From NCBI RefSeq assembly GCF_006439395.2, contig NZ_CP083950.1:4701001-4765000 (forward strand): a stretch of DNA of 64,000 bases, given 5' to 3'. Under the pieces are notes generated by a model. That model was not told the origin of the DNA. It was given only the letters and a program-made list of their open reading frames with translations, and made no database searches. Of this stretch, positions 8,809-18,621 are shown one piece after another. Origin of the DNA: Mesorhizobium sp. B4-1-4 (GTDB lineage Bacteria > Pseudomonadota > Alphaproteobacteria > Rhizobiales > Rhizobiaceae). How positions within the stretch are numbered: position 1 is the stretch's first letter; every line of letters begins with the position of its first letter. The translations under genes and the position numbers were made by a program.

Positions 8809-9002
8809 CTTTTGGGGCCTGTTGCAAGCTGCCCGGTTCGGCACACTCTAATGGCAAGAGCCCTGTCGCAGGCATCTGTCTCGATGACGCGCCTGGTCCT
8901 ATCTGGTCAGCGCGCCGGAGCGGAGCGTGCTTAAGTACGTGAGCACCGGAGGCGCAGGAAGCTGCCGTTTGCAGGCCTGCATCACCTGAATATCGACGCC
9001 CC

Positions 9003-9872
9003 TTAGGCCAGCATCTGCGCGCTGACCGTCCTGTCGATGCGGTGATTGGGCGGATTGAACAGCCTGCCTTCCTGTTCATAGGTCCAGACCTTGAACAGGG
9101 TCAGCCGGTGCGGGCCGAAGCTGTGCAGCAGAGGCACGTCCGTGGCGTCGCGCCCGCGCGCGATGACGACGCGGCCGATCCTGGGCCGATTGTGGCGCGG
9201 ATCGAACGTGTACCACTTGCCGTCGAGGAACACTTCCATCCAGGCCGAGAAGTCCATCGGCGCCGGATCGGCTGGCACGCCGATATCGCCGAGATAGCCG
9301 TTCACATAGCGCGCCGGAATGTTCATGCAGCGGCAGAGCGTGATCGCCAGATGGGCGAAGTCGCGGCACACCCCGACCCGTTCCTCATGCGCCTGCGCCG
9401 CCGTGCGGGTCGACCGCGCGTAGCCATAGCCGAACGACAGACGGTTGTGGACATAGTCGACGATCGCCTGCACCCGCGCCCAGCCGGGTGGAAGATGGCC
9501 AAACCGTTGCCAGGCGAGATCGCTCAAATGATCGGTCTCGCAGTAGCGGCTGCCGAGGAGATAACCGAGCACCTCGTCGGGCAATTCGGCCACCGGCATT
9601 TCCCTGGCCAGCGTGTTGACCTCGTCCGGCTCGCCGCTGTCCTCGACCACCGCGTCGTAGAGGATGCGAAAGATGCCGGCAGGCGCGGTGAAGCGGCGGC
9701 AGCCATTGCCGTGCAGATCCTGGTAGAGCCTGGTCGGCACCGAGGGCGAGGTCAGCACGCGCGTTTGCCGCTTGATGTCGGCCTGCCTGTCCTTGTGGAT
9801 CTCGAGCAATGAAATCACGGGAATGGCCTCGGCGCATTCAATGGCGATCTCGTAGCCGAGGCGGATCAGCAT
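9003..9872 (-). CDS. Transglutaminase-like protein
   Basis: 289-residue protein with a N-terminal beta domain (residues 1-140) and a transglutaminase-like core. The putative nucleophile Cys is in ERVGVCRDFAHLAI. The strand that usually carries the catalytic His reads MDFSAWMEVF, with Ser where HAW is typical, and the Asp is in WYTFDPRHN. So either this subfamily works without that His or the protein is not a classical protease/amidase. ATG 9872 has AAGGGA upstream and matches the usual family start (MLIRLGYEI). Cytoplasmic, no signal peptide. Convergent with nothing; divergent from the HAD gene. Confidence 0.85.
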   Translation of the reverse strand: MLIRLGYEIAIECAEAIPVISLLEIHKDRQADIKRQTRVLTSPSVPTRLYQDLHGNGCRRFTAPAGIFRILYDAVVEDSGEPDEVNTLAREMPVAELPDEVLGYLLGSRYCETDHLSDLAWQRFGHLPPGWARVQAIVDYVHNRLSFGYGYARSTRTAAQAHEERVGVCRDFAHLAITLCRCMNIPARYVNGYLGDIGVPADPAPMDFSAWMEVFLDGKWYTFDPRHNRPRIGRVVIARGRDATDVPLLHSFGPHRLTLFKVWTYEQEGRLFNPPNHRIDRTVSAQMLA

Positions 9873-10038
9873 GGGCGTCGTCCCTTGGGTCGCATGGTGG
9901 GGATGTGGGATTGCAACGTCGGACGGTGGCGGTGGTTCCCCGCATTGCCGCGAAATAGGCCTGTGCGCCTTTCCATGTCCGCGCCTGGACGTTACGGTTG
10001 CGCCCTCCCTCGACGCCCCCCGGATTTCAAGGAAAATC

Positions 10039-10704
10039 ATGTTCGCTGGCAGAAAATTCGCCGCCTTCCTCTTCGACATGGACGGCACACTCATCAATTC
10101 CATTGCGTCGGCGGAGCGGGTGTGGAGCGATTGGGCGCGCCGACAGGGCCTCGACGTCACCGCCTTCCTGCCGACGATCCATGGCGTGCGGGCGATCGAG
10201 ACCATCACCGGCCTTGCCCTCCCAGGCATTGATCCGGCGCATGAGGCGGATCTGCTGCTGAAGGCCGAGGCCGCCGATCTGGACGGCATTGTCCCGATCG
10301 CCGGCGCCGTGGCGTTCCTCAATTCGCTACCGCGCGAAAGCTGGGCGATCGTGACCTCCGCGCCACGCGAACTGGCGCTACTGCGCATGAAGGCCGCCGG
10401 CATTCCGGTTCCCGCCATCCTCGTCGCCGCGCAAGATGTGTCGCGCGGCAAGCCGGCGCCGGACTGCTTCCTGCTGGGCGCCGAACGGCTCGGCGTCGAT
10501 GCGCGCGACTGCCTTGTGTTCGAGGATGCTCCGGCCGGCATCGCGGCGGCCGAGGCTGCGGATGCCGCGGTCATGGTGATCAACGCCACGCACCGGCATC
10601 CCTTGGCGACGCGGCACGCGTCGATCGCAGGCTACGACACGATCGGCATCACCATTGACGAACGCGGCTGGATCGCACTTGAGGCGCAGCGCAGCGCCGC
10701 CTAG
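10039..10704 (+). CDS. HAD-superfamily sugar phosphatase-like hydrolase
   Basis: 221-residue haloacid-dehalogenase-type hydrolase. Motif I is FDMDGTLINS (two catalytic Asp), motif II the Ser/Thr of IVTSAPRE, motif III Lys in RGKPAPDCFL, and motif IV VFEDAPAG. The cap domain lies between residues 20 and 85, as in YfbT/DOG-type sugar phosphatases. ATG 10039 follows AAGGA at 6 bases; a longer frame to 9871 overlaps the promoter region and is rejected. Ends 8 bases before the convergent SDHAF4 gene. Confidence 0.88.
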   Translation: MFAGRKFAAFLFDMDGTLINSIASAERVWSDWARRQGLDVTAFLPTIHGVRAIETITGLALPGIDPAHEADLLLKAEAADLDGIVPIAGAVAFLNSLPRESWAIVTSAPRELALLRMKAAGIPVPAILVAAQDVSRGKPAPDCFLLGAERLGVDARDCLVFEDAPAGIAAAEAADAAVMVINATHRHPLATRHASIAGYDTIGITIDERGWIALEAQRSAA

Positions 10705-10712
10705 GCCGGTTT

Positions 10713-10937
10713 CTAGAAGTCGCTGGTCAGGCCCTTGACCTCCCAGTCGCCGTAGCGGCCAGGTTCCTTGCCGCCGCGGCCGCCGATCTCCTTCGGCATG
10801 GCGGCTTCCTTCTTGCGATAATCCTGACGCCGCGCCTCGGCTTCGGCCAGCGCGCGGCGGGCGGCGGGCGTCAACTTCTTTGGCAGCGCGCCGTCATGCG
10901 AGCCGGCGGCGGGCGTTTTACTGGTCTCGTCGTTCAT
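10713..10937 (-). CDS. SDHAF4/DUF1674 family protein
   Basis: 74-residue protein, mostly charged and probably disordered, ending in the conserved GRYGDWEVKGLTSDF tail that defines DUF1674/SDHAF4. In mitochondria and alphaproteobacteria this family assists maturation of flavinylated succinate dehydrogenase subunit A. The ATG at 10937 is preferred over an in-frame TTG four codons upstream. It is not beside sdh genes here, as is common. Confidence 0.82.
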   Translation of the reverse strand: MNDETSKTPAAGSHDGALPKKLTPAARRALAEAEARRQDYRKKEAAMPKEIGGRGGKEPGRYGDWEVKGLTSDF

Positions 10938-11042
10938 GGATATTTCCAAGCGGATTGAAACAGGGGCAGGCGTTTCCCATCATATAGCGATGAGCCTAGG
11001 ACTATCGACCCCCTTTCATCACCAGCGTGACAGGAGCAGACG

Positions 11043-12065
11043 ATGAACACTTTGCGCACCGCGATGCTTCTGGCCGCCATGACGGCCCTGTTCATGGGCG
11101 TCGGCTTCCTGATCGGCGGTTCGGGCGGCATGATGATCGCCTTGCTGATCGCCGCCGGCACTAATCTGTTCAGCTATTGGAATGCCGACAAGATGGTGCT
11201 GTCGATGAACCATGCCGTCGAGGTCGACGAGAAGAACGCGCCGGAATATTACGCCATTGTCCAGGCCTTGGCCAAGCAAGCCGGCTTACCGATGCCCAGG
11301 ACCTATCTGATCGACAGCCCGCAGCCGAATGCGTTTGCCACCGGCCGCAACCCGCAGAATGCGGCGGTCGCCGCCTCGACCGGCCTGCTGCAGCGGCTGA
11401 CGCATGAAGAGGTCGCCGCCGTCATGGCGCACGAGCTCGCCCATGTCCAGCATCGCGATACGCTGACCATGACCATCGTGGCGACGTTTGCCGGCGCCAT
11501 CGCGATGCTCGGCAATTTCGCCTTTTTCCTCGGCGGCAATCGCGACAACAACAACCCGTTCGGCTTTGTCGGCGTCCTGGCGACGATGATCGTGGCGCCC
11601 TTCGCCGCCATGATCGTGCAGATGGCGGTCAGCCGCGCCCGCGAATACGAGGCCGACCGGCGCGGCGCCGAAATCTGTGGACACCCGCTGTGGCTGGCCT
11701 CCGCGCTTGACAAGATCGCCCGCGGGGCCGAACGCATTCCCAACTCCGATGCCGAGCGCAACCCGGCGATGGCGCATCTCTTCATCATCAACCCCCTGCA
11801 TGGCGAGCGCATGGACAGTCTGTTCTCCACCCACCCGAGCACCGAGAACCGCATCGCCGCCTTGCAGGCGATGGCGCAGCAGATGGGAGGCAGCGACGCA
11901 ATGGCCGCGCCGCGTCAGGCCCCGACGGGTCGGCGGGCGGATGAACAGCAGCCGGCAGGCCCATGGGGCCAGGCCGCGCAGCCCGAACAGCCGGAGGAAC
12001 CCGCCAGGCCGAGGCCCAATCCATGGGGTCGCAATCCGACCGGGCCCAAGGGCCGGTGGTCGTGA
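11043..12065 (+). CDS. htpX: Protease HtpX, membrane zinc metalloprotease
   Basis: 340-residue M48 protease. Two N-terminal membrane helices (7-45), zinc site MAHELAHVQH with His130, Glu131 and His134, two further membrane segments (about 143-195), and the third zinc ligand in REYEADRRGAE. It takes part in quality control of inner-membrane proteins. The C-terminus is a proline- and glutamine-rich tail (from about residue 290) longer than in E. coli HtpX, common in rhizobia. SD AGGAGCAG precedes ATG. The stop overlaps the start of rsmB. Confidence 0.95.
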   Translation: MNTLRTAMLLAAMTALFMGVGFLIGGSGGMMIALLIAAGTNLFSYWNADKMVLSMNHAVEVDEKNAPEYYAIVQALAKQAGLPMPRTYLIDSPQPNAFATGRNPQNAAVAASTGLLQRLTHEEVAAVMAHELAHVQHRDTLTMTIVATFAGAIAMLGNFAFFLGGNRDNNNPFGFVGVLATMIVAPFAAMIVQMAVSRAREYEADRRGAEICGHPLWLASALDKIARGAERIPNSDAERNPAMAHLFIINPLHGERMDSLFSTHPSTENRIAALQAMAQQMGGSDAMAAPRQAPTGRRADEQQPAGPWGQAAQPEQPEEPARPRPNPWGRNPTGPKGRWS

Positions 12066-13447
12066 GCGTGGCCGGCAGACCTCGACGCACCGTTTCAGGC
12101 GATCAGGAACACAATGCCGGCGGCGAATTCGTTGCCGGCCTCGCCGCGCGTAAGGCGGCGGCGCGGCTGCTTGCCGCCGTCATCGACGCCAGGACGCCGC
12201 TTGACGGGCTGACCGATCACGAGAACGGCCACCCGCAATACAAGGCGCTCGATTTGCGTGACCGGGGCCTGGTGCGCGCTATCCTTGTCACGGCGCTGCG
12301 CTATCGCATGACCATATCAGGACTGCTGGCGCGCCGCCTGGAGAAGCCGCTGCCGCCAAACGCAACGGTGCTATCGCACATACTGCATGTGGCGGCGGCG
12401 CAGATCCTGTTCCTCGATATTCCCGACAGCGCCGCCGTCGATCTCGCGGTGACGCACGCCAAGTCCGATCCGCGCACACAGCGCTTTTCCGGCCTGGTGA
12501 ATGGCGTTCTGCGTACCCTGGCACGCGCCAAGGAAACCGAATTGCCGGCCGCTCTCGCCGCCATCGACGAAGCACCGAAATGGTTTTCCGACCGTCTGAA
12601 GGCCGCCTATGGCGTGGACAGGGCCAGGCAGATCCTCGCGGCCCATCGCTACGAGGCGCCCGTCGATTTCACGATCAAGGCCGATCCCGAACTCTGGGCC
12701 GAAAAGCTCGGCGGCATCGTCCTGCCGACCGGCACGGTGCGGGTGGAAAAACTCAGCGCATCCGTCACCGAACTGCCCGGCTTCGAAGCAGGCGCATGGT
12801 GGGTTCAGGATGCCGCCGCCAGCCTGCCCGCGCGGCTGTTCGGTGATGTCACAGGCCTCAGCGTCGCCGACCTCTGCGCCGCGCCCGGCGGCAAGACCGC
12901 GCAGTTGATCCTGGCCGGCGCCAGGGTCACCGGGGTCGACACCTCGAAGAACCGGCTGGCGCGGCTGGCGCAGAATCTCGATCGTCTCGGGCTCGCCGCC
13001 GACATCGTCCAGGCGGACCTCCTGAACTACCAGCCGGAGGAGTTGTTCGACGCCGTGCTGCTCGACGCGCCATGCTCCTCGACCGGTACGGTACGCCGGC
13101 ATCCCGACGTGCCCTGGACCAAGACCACGGCCGATGTCGAGAAGCTCGCCGACCTGCAGCGCAGGCTGCTCGCCCGCGCCGTCACCTTGGTGAAACCGGG
13201 CGGCAGGATCGTCTTTTCCAACTGTTCGCTCGACCGGCTCGAAGGCGAGGAGCTCTATCGCGCTTTCCTCAAGGAGACGCCGACGGTCGTCGACGATCCG
13301 CTGCGGCAGGGCGAGATCGCCGGCATCGATTCGTTCCTGACGGCGCAAGGTACGTTGCGCACTACGCCCGCCGATCTCGACCTCGGCGCGCCGGAGCGCT
13401 CGGGCCTGGATGGTTTCTTCGCCGCGCGCATGCGTAGAGCCGGCTAA
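12062..13447 (+). CDS. rsmB: 16S rRNA m5C methyltransferase RsmB (NusB-like N-terminus)
   Basis: 461 residues if started at GTG 12062, which overlaps the htpX stop in a GTGA junction; ATG 12023 inside htpX is an alternative. Residues about 20-150 are a NusB-like RNA-binding domain; the C-terminal half is the SAM domain with DLCAAPGGKTAQL, the PCSSTGTVRRHPD motif (Cys that releases product) and FSNCSLD (nucleophilic Cys). It modifies C967 (E. coli numbering) of 16S rRNA. Overlap with htpX suggests translational coupling. Confidence 0.92.
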   Translation: MSVAGRPRRTVSGDQEHNAGGEFVAGLAARKAAARLLAAVIDARTPLDGLTDHENGHPQYKALDLRDRGLVRAILVTALRYRMTISGLLARRLEKPLPPNATVLSHILHVAAAQILFLDIPDSAAVDLAVTHAKSDPRTQRFSGLVNGVLRTLARAKETELPAALAAIDEAPKWFSDRLKAAYGVDRARQILAAHRYEAPVDFTIKADPELWAEKLGGIVLPTGTVRVEKLSASVTELPGFEAGAWWVQDAAASLPARLFGDVTGLSVADLCAAPGGKTAQLILAGARVTGVDTSKNRLARLAQNLDRLGLAADIVQADLLNYQPEELFDAVLLDAPCSSTGTVRRHPDVPWTKTTADVEKLADLQRRLLARAVTLVKPGGRIVFSNCSLDRLEGEELYRAFLKETPTVVDDPLRQGEIAGIDSFLTAQGTLRTTPADLDLGAPERSGLDGFFAARMRRAG

Positions 13448-13581
13448 TGCATTTTGCTGACTTTTTAGGGAGAGCCTGGGTAAAACCGGGTGAACCGCAG
13501 CCGTTCCCGGGAATTCGCCTTCGCACGTCTCGTTCAATCATGTAAACTCGTGCTTGGGGTTGAGGACGATCAGGAGGGCGT

Positions 13582-15306
13582 TTGGCACTTGCTGCCGGCA
13601 ACACGACGCGTCTGTGGACGCTGGTCGCGAAGGAGTTCTGGCGCAAGACGCGTAGACGCCTGCGCGCCGGGCCGGTCTATCGCTGGCGCTATTCCGGCCG
13701 CACGCCTGAACGTGTTCTGATCGCGCCACCGGACCTGCGCCTCGCCGACCCACAGATCGCGCTTGAGATCTATTACGGCCGCTATCCCTTGTCCGGGCAT
13801 CTGGTCGAGACCGGCGGCAAGTCGCCATTCCAGATCAACGTGCCCAACCACGGCTGGCAGAAGACTTTGCATGGCTTTCGCTGGCTGCGCCACATGCGGG
13901 CCGCCGGCACCGAGCTTGCCGCCGCCAATGCCCGCGCCCTGGTTTCCGACTGGATCGCCATGCATGGCAGCCATATTGCCGGCGTTGCCTGGGAGCCCGG
14001 GACGGCGGCCAAGCGCATCATCGCCTGGCTGCAACATTCTTCCGTCGTGCTGCAGGGTGCCGAGTTTCCCTTCTATCGCGCCTTCCTGAAATCGCTGGCC
14101 ATGCAGATCCGCTATCTCAGGTCGATGGCGCGCGAAATGCCCGACGGCAAGGATCGGCTGCGTGCCCGCATCGCATTGGCCTTCGCGGCACTCTCGCTGC
14201 CGGCGCCGGCCTCGGCGCTGCGCGGCGCCACCCGCAACCTGGCCGAGGAACTCAACCGCCAGATTCTCGCCGATGGCGGCCATATCTCACGCAATCCGAT
14301 GACGGTGCTGGAAATCCTCGCCGATCTCTTGCCGCTGCGCCAGACCTACGCCAACCAGGCGGAAGCGCCGCCGCAGGCGCTGATCGGTGCCATCGACCGC
14401 ATGCTGCCGGCGCTTCGCTTCTTCCGCCATCAGGATGGCAGCCTCGCCCGCTTCAACGGCATGGGCGCCACCATCCACGACCGCATCGCCACCATCCTTC
14501 GTCACGACGACACCGCCGGCGCGCCGCTGCTGCATGCACCGCATTCGGGCTATGAGCGCCTGTCGATGGGCGGCACCACCGTCATTGCCGACACTGGCCT
14601 GCCGCCGCCGGTCGACGTGTCCAACGCGGCACACGCCGGCTGTCTTGCCTTCGAATTGTCGTCCGGCCGCCAGCACTTCATCGTCAATGCCGGCATCGAT
14701 ACCTATGGCGCCGCCGAGTTCCGGCCTTTGGCGCGCGCCACCGCCGCGCACTCCACCGCCACCATCAACGACACCTCGTCGGCTCGCTTCAGCCATTCGC
14801 TGCGGGTGAACGACCTGCTCGGTTCGCCGCTGATTGGCGGCCCGCAGCTTGTGCAATGCAAGCGCACCGACCAGAAGGGCGTTCATGGCTTCGTCGCCCG
14901 CCATGACGGCTATGTCCAGCGTTTCGGCTTCCTGCATGAGCGCGAGCTGAAGCTGTCGTCGAACGGCGATGTGCTGTCCGGCAGGGATCGGTTCCAGCGG
15001 CCCAGCAGTGCCGCGATCCGCAACAATGGCCGTGACTTCATCACCGTGCGCTTCCATGTCCATCCCGACATCAACCTGCTGCAGGACGAGCACGACCGCC
15101 TGGTGCTGGCCGCCGACCAGGCCGACACCTGGGTGTTCACGTCAAGCGAAGTGGTGCCCGAAGTCGAGGAATCGATCTATTTCGCCGGCCTTGGCGGGCC
15201 GCGCCGAAGCCGGCAGATCGTGCTCGCCTTCCAGGCCTCGGATGTGTCCGAGATCCACTGGCAGCTGACGCGCACCCGTATCGCCAGCTACGCCGAAAAC
15301 AACTGA
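13582..15306 (+). CDS. Heparinase II/III family protein
   Basis: 574-residue protein. N-terminal alpha-helical toroid (about 60-300) and C-terminal beta-sandwich (about 310-570) with the heparinase II/III-like core (DTGLPPPVDVSNAAHAGCLA, FIVNAGIDTYG, AAHSTATINDTSSARF). Start is TTG 13582, behind AGGAGGG at 5-6 bases; no better start is in frame. No clear signal peptide. Proteins of this family lie next to rsmB and purH in many rhizobia, and their substrate in this setting is not established; polysaccharide lyase activity is inferred only. Confidence 0.85.
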   Translation: MALAAGNTTRLWTLVAKEFWRKTRRRLRAGPVYRWRYSGRTPERVLIAPPDLRLADPQIALEIYYGRYPLSGHLVETGGKSPFQINVPNHGWQKTLHGFRWLRHMRAAGTELAAANARALVSDWIAMHGSHIAGVAWEPGTAAKRIIAWLQHSSVVLQGAEFPFYRAFLKSLAMQIRYLRSMAREMPDGKDRLRARIALAFAALSLPAPASALRGATRNLAEELNRQILADGGHISRNPMTVLEILADLLPLRQTYANQAEAPPQALIGAIDRMLPALRFFRHQDGSLARFNGMGATIHDRIATILRHDDTAGAPLLHAPHSGYERLSMGGTTVIADTGLPPPVDVSNAAHAGCLAFELSSGRQHFIVNAGIDTYGAAEFRPLARATAAHSTATINDTSSARFSHSLRVNDLLGSPLIGGPQLVQCKRTDQKGVHGFVARHDGYVQRFGFLHERELKLSSNGDVLSGRDRFQRPSSAAIRNNGRDFITVRFHVHPDINLLQDEHDRLVLAADQADTWVFTSSEVVPEVEESIYFAGLGGPRRSRQIVLAFQASDVSEIHWQLTRTRIASYAENN

Positions 15307-15398
15307 CCGGGCTGGCCGCCACTGAGCTTGGCGCTTGATTTCCTGATGTCATATGCTACGGCGCGGGCTTGCCCCTCCAGCCGTGAAAGGCCGCGCCC

Positions 15399-17015
15399 AT
15401 GGCCATCGCCGCCAAGAACATCCCCGCGCCGGACCTCGTTCCCGTCCGCCGCGCTTTGCTCTCCGTTTTCGACAAGACCGGCCTGATCGACTTCGCCAGG
15501 GCATTGGCGGCGGCCGGTGTCGAGCTGGTCTCGACCGGCGGCACCGCCAAGGCGATCGCCGAGGCCGGCATGACGGTGCGCGACGTCTCCGAACTCACCG
15601 GCTTTCCCGAGATCATGGACGGCCGCGTCAAGACACTGCATCCTTCCGTTCACGGCGCGCTGCTTGGCGTGCGCGACGACCCGGGACACGCGGCGGCGAT
15701 GCGCAAATACGGCATCGAGCCGATCGACCTCGTCGTCTCCAATCTCTATCCGTTCGAGGAGGTCCGCCGCTCGGGTGCCGACTATGCCGCGATCGTCGAG
15801 AACATCGACATTGGCGGCCCGGCGATGATCCGCGCCTCGGCCAAGAACCACGCCTATGTCGCCATCGTCACCGATCCCAGCGATTACGCCTCGGTGCTGA
15901 ACGCGCTGGAAATGAACATCGGCTCGCTGTCGCTGGATTTCCGCAAGAAGCTGGCGGCCAAGGCCTTTGCCCGCACCGCCACCTATGACGCGGCGATCTC
16001 CGGCTGGTTCGCCGAGGCGCTGGAGATCGAGCATCCGACATGGCGCGCCTTCGGCGGCAGGCTGGCCGAGGTGATGCGCTACGGCGAGAACCCGCACCAG
16101 GTCGCCGGCTTCTATGTCAATGGCGACAAGCGGCCGGGCGTCGCCACGGCGCGCCAGCTGCAGGGTAAGCAGCTCTCCTACAACAATATCAACGACACCG
16201 ACGCGGCCTTCGAACTAGCCGGCGAATTCGACCCGGCACGGTCCGCCGCAGTGGCGATCATCAAGCATGCCAACCCTTGCGGTGTCGCCGAGAGCGCGTC
16301 GCTGAGGGCAGCCTATGCCAAGGCGCTGGCCTGCGATCCAGTCTCCGCCTTTGGCGGCATCGTCGCCATGAATCGCGCCCTTGATGCCGAAGCCGCCGAG
16401 GAGATCGTGAAAACCTTCACCGAGGTGATCATCGCGCCCGATGCGACCGACGAGGCGGCGGCGATCGTCGCGGCGAAGAAGAACCTGCGCCTGCTGGTCA
16501 CCGGCGGCCTGCCGGATCCGCGCGCGGCGGGCACGATGGTCAAGTCCGTAGCCGGCGGCCTGCTCGTCCAGGGCCGCGACAATGCCGTCGTCGACGACCT
16601 CGATCTGAAGGTGGTGACCAAGCGCGCGCCGACCCCGGCCGAAATGGCCGACCTCAAATTCGCCTTCCGCGTCGCCAAGCACGTCAAGTCGAACGCCATC
16701 GTCTATGCCAGGGACGGCGCCACGGTCGGCATCGGCGCCGGCCAGATGAGCCGGGTCGATTCTTCACGCATCGCCGCCCGCAAGGCGCTCGACGCAGCGG
16801 AGGCGGCAGGTCTTTCGGAGCCGCTGACCAAGGGCTCGGTCGTCGCTTCGGACGCGTTCTTCCCCTTCGCCGATGGCTTGCTGTCGGCCATCGAAGCCGG
16901 CGCCACCGCCGTCATCCAGCCCGGTGGCTCGATGCGCGACGACGACGTCATCGCCGCCGCCGACGAACACGGCATCGCCATGGTGTTTACGGGCGTGCGG
17001 CATTTCAGGCATTGA
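15399..17015 (+). CDS. purH: Bifunctional AICAR transformylase/IMP cyclohydrolase
   Basis: 538 residues, full length. N-terminal IMP cyclohydrolase/MGS-like domain (about 10-160: LLSVFDKTGL, STGGTAKAI, GRVKTLHP) and C-terminal AICAR formyltransferase domain with the catalytic IIKHANPCG segment and the terminal GSMRDDDVIAAADEHGIAM motif. It performs the last two steps of de novo purine synthesis in the cytoplasm. Downstream is a RIME-like repeat shared with the convergent transporter gene. Confidence 0.97.
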   Translation: MAIAAKNIPAPDLVPVRRALLSVFDKTGLIDFARALAAAGVELVSTGGTAKAIAEAGMTVRDVSELTGFPEIMDGRVKTLHPSVHGALLGVRDDPGHAAAMRKYGIEPIDLVVSNLYPFEEVRRSGADYAAIVENIDIGGPAMIRASAKNHAYVAIVTDPSDYASVLNALEMNIGSLSLDFRKKLAAKAFARTATYDAAISGWFAEALEIEHPTWRAFGGRLAEVMRYGENPHQVAGFYVNGDKRPGVATARQLQGKQLSYNNINDTDAAFELAGEFDPARSAAVAIIKHANPCGVAESASLRAAYAKALACDPVSAFGGIVAMNRALDAEAAEEIVKTFTEVIIAPDATDEAAAIVAAKKNLRLLVTGGLPDPRAAGTMVKSVAGGLLVQGRDNAVVDDLDLKVVTKRAPTPAEMADLKFAFRVAKHVKSNAIVYARDGATVGIGAGQMSRVDSSRIAARKALDAAEAAGLSEPLTKGSVVASDAFFPFADGLLSAIEAGATAVIQPGGSMRDDDVIAAADEHGIAMVFTGVRHFRH

Positions 17016-17020
17016 GCGCC

Positions 17021-17159
17021 TTACCCTCCCCCTTGTGGGGAGGGTCGGCGAACGATTTTGCGAAGCAAAACTCGTGAGACGGGGTGGGGCAGCGCCGACC
17101 CCACCCCGCTCCGCTTCGCGGATCGACCCTCCCCACAAGGGCCCACAAGGGGAGGGTAA
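17021..17159. repeat. RIME-like palindromic repeat (family B arms)
   Basis: Left arm TTACCCTCCCCCTTGTGGGG and right arm CCCCACAAGG...GGGGAGGGTAA are inverted copies flanking a centre with GACGGGGTGGGG / CCCCACCCCG. The right arm contains an extra CCCACAAGGG unit (about 17131-17150), a small internal duplication absent from the sister copy at 60301. Sits between convergent purH and the MFS gene; likely also ends both transcripts. Confidence 0.88.
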
Positions 17160-17161
17160 AC

Positions 17162-18538
17162 TCACCCCGCCGGCCGATCCGCCGGATACGGCGTCCTCGC
17201 CAGGATCGCCATGCCGATGCCGAGGAACAGGATGATCACCGCCATGCCGAGCCGCGCCGAACCGCTGAGCGCGGTGATGGTCGCCACCAGGAATGGCGCC
17301 AGGAAACTGGTCGCCCGGCCGGCCAGCGCATAAATGCCGAAATAGCGGCCGGATTCCGCCGCCGTGACGCTGCGCGCCATGTAGGAACGCGACGACGCCT
17401 GCACCGGTCCGAAAGCCAGGCCGATCAACAGGCCGTACAGGATATAAGCTTTTTCAGCCGCCGTGCCGAACAGGCCGCCCGAATCGGTTGTCGAGAGCGG
17501 TATCAGGCCGAGCAGGGTGAAGCCCGGCCCCGTCGAGACGACGCCGACGGTGGCAACCGACAGCATGACCAGCGCGATCATCACCACTGCCTTGGAGCCG
17601 AGGGCGGTGTCCAGCCGGGCCGCGATCCAGCAGCCGAAGATGGCGACGACATTGAGGATGATGCCGAACATGCCGATCTCGGTGATCGACCAGTGGAACA
17701 TGCCCGCAGCGAACGTGCCGCCGAGCGCCAGCAGCGCGTTGACGCCGTCCTGATAGATCATGCGCGCGACGAGGAAGCGGAAGATGCCGCCGCGCCGGCG
17801 CACCTCGGCCAGCGTCGATTTCAGCTCCGACAGCCCCTCGCGCACCGCCGGCCCGATGGGGATGCCCTTGATGGCGTCCGGCGTGAAGAAGAACATCGGC
17901 AGGATGAACAGGAAATACCAGCCGGCCGACAGCGGCCCGGTGGCGCGGGCATCTTCGCCCAGATGCGGATCGAGCCCGAACAGCGGGGTGAGGCCGATGA
18001 TGGTCTTGCCGGTCTCGGGCGAACCAGCCAGGCATGTCACCACGAAGATCAGCGCGATCATGCCGCCCAGATAGCCGAGGCCCCAGGCCGTGTTGGAGAT
18101 GCGGCCGATCTCGCTCTTCGGCACCAGCCGCGGCATCATCGAATCATTGAACACGGTGGAGAATTCCGCCGCGACCGACGCCAGCGAGAACAGTGCCACG
18201 ATCAGGAACAGGTTCGAGCCGGGCGCGGCGAACCAGAGCAAGCTAAGGCTGGTGATCTTGACGGCGGCGAAGAACGCGATCCACGGTTTACGCGGCCCGG
18301 TCTGGTCGGCGATAGAACCAAGAATGGGCGATAGAACCGCGATCACCAGCCCGGCCGCGGCGATGCCGTAGCCCCAGACCGCCTGGCCGGTGTTGGGGTC
18401 GGCAGCCATGCGCGAGACGAAATAGGGACCGAAGATGAAGGTGGTGACGACCGTGAAGAACGGCTGCGCCGCCCAGTCGAAGAACATCCATCCCCAGATG
18501 CCGCGCCCGGACGCCCGCTGCATTGTCTCTACCGCCAT
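17162..18538 (-). CDS. MFS transporter, UMF1/Atg22-like family
   Basis: 458-residue inner-membrane protein with 11-12 predicted spans. It starts with the family motif GIWGWMFFDWAAQPFFT and has DQTGPRKPW (cytoplasmic loop 2-3) and RMIYQDGVNALLALGG mid-protein, both typical of the UMF1 branch. ATG 18538 is placed by an AGGGGAG/CAGG stretch upstream and by alignment with the family start; a longer frame to 18607 is unlikely. Substrate unknown. Flanked on both sides by palindromic repeats. Confidence 0.85.
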   Translation of the reverse strand: MAVETMQRASGRGIWGWMFFDWAAQPFFTVVTTFIFGPYFVSRMAADPNTGQAVWGYGIAAAGLVIAVLSPILGSIADQTGPRKPWIAFFAAVKITSLSLLWFAAPGSNLFLIVALFSLASVAAEFSTVFNDSMMPRLVPKSEIGRISNTAWGLGYLGGMIALIFVVTCLAGSPETGKTIIGLTPLFGLDPHLGEDARATGPLSAGWYFLFILPMFFFTPDAIKGIPIGPAVREGLSELKSTLAEVRRRGGIFRFLVARMIYQDGVNALLALGGTFAAGMFHWSITEIGMFGIILNVVAIFGCWIAARLDTALGSKAVVMIALVMLSVATVGVVSTGPGFTLLGLIPLSTTDSGGLFGTAAEKAYILYGLLIGLAFGPVQASSRSYMARSVTAAESGRYFGIYALAGRATSFLAPFLVATITALSGSARLGMAVIILFLGIGMAILARTPYPADRPAG

Positions 18539-18621
18539 CCTGACTCCCCTGGCACCCGCTCGGCCCGTGTCGGGCGCCATGTCTGCATGTTTCCGATGCT
18601 CATGCAAATGACAAGCGTCGC

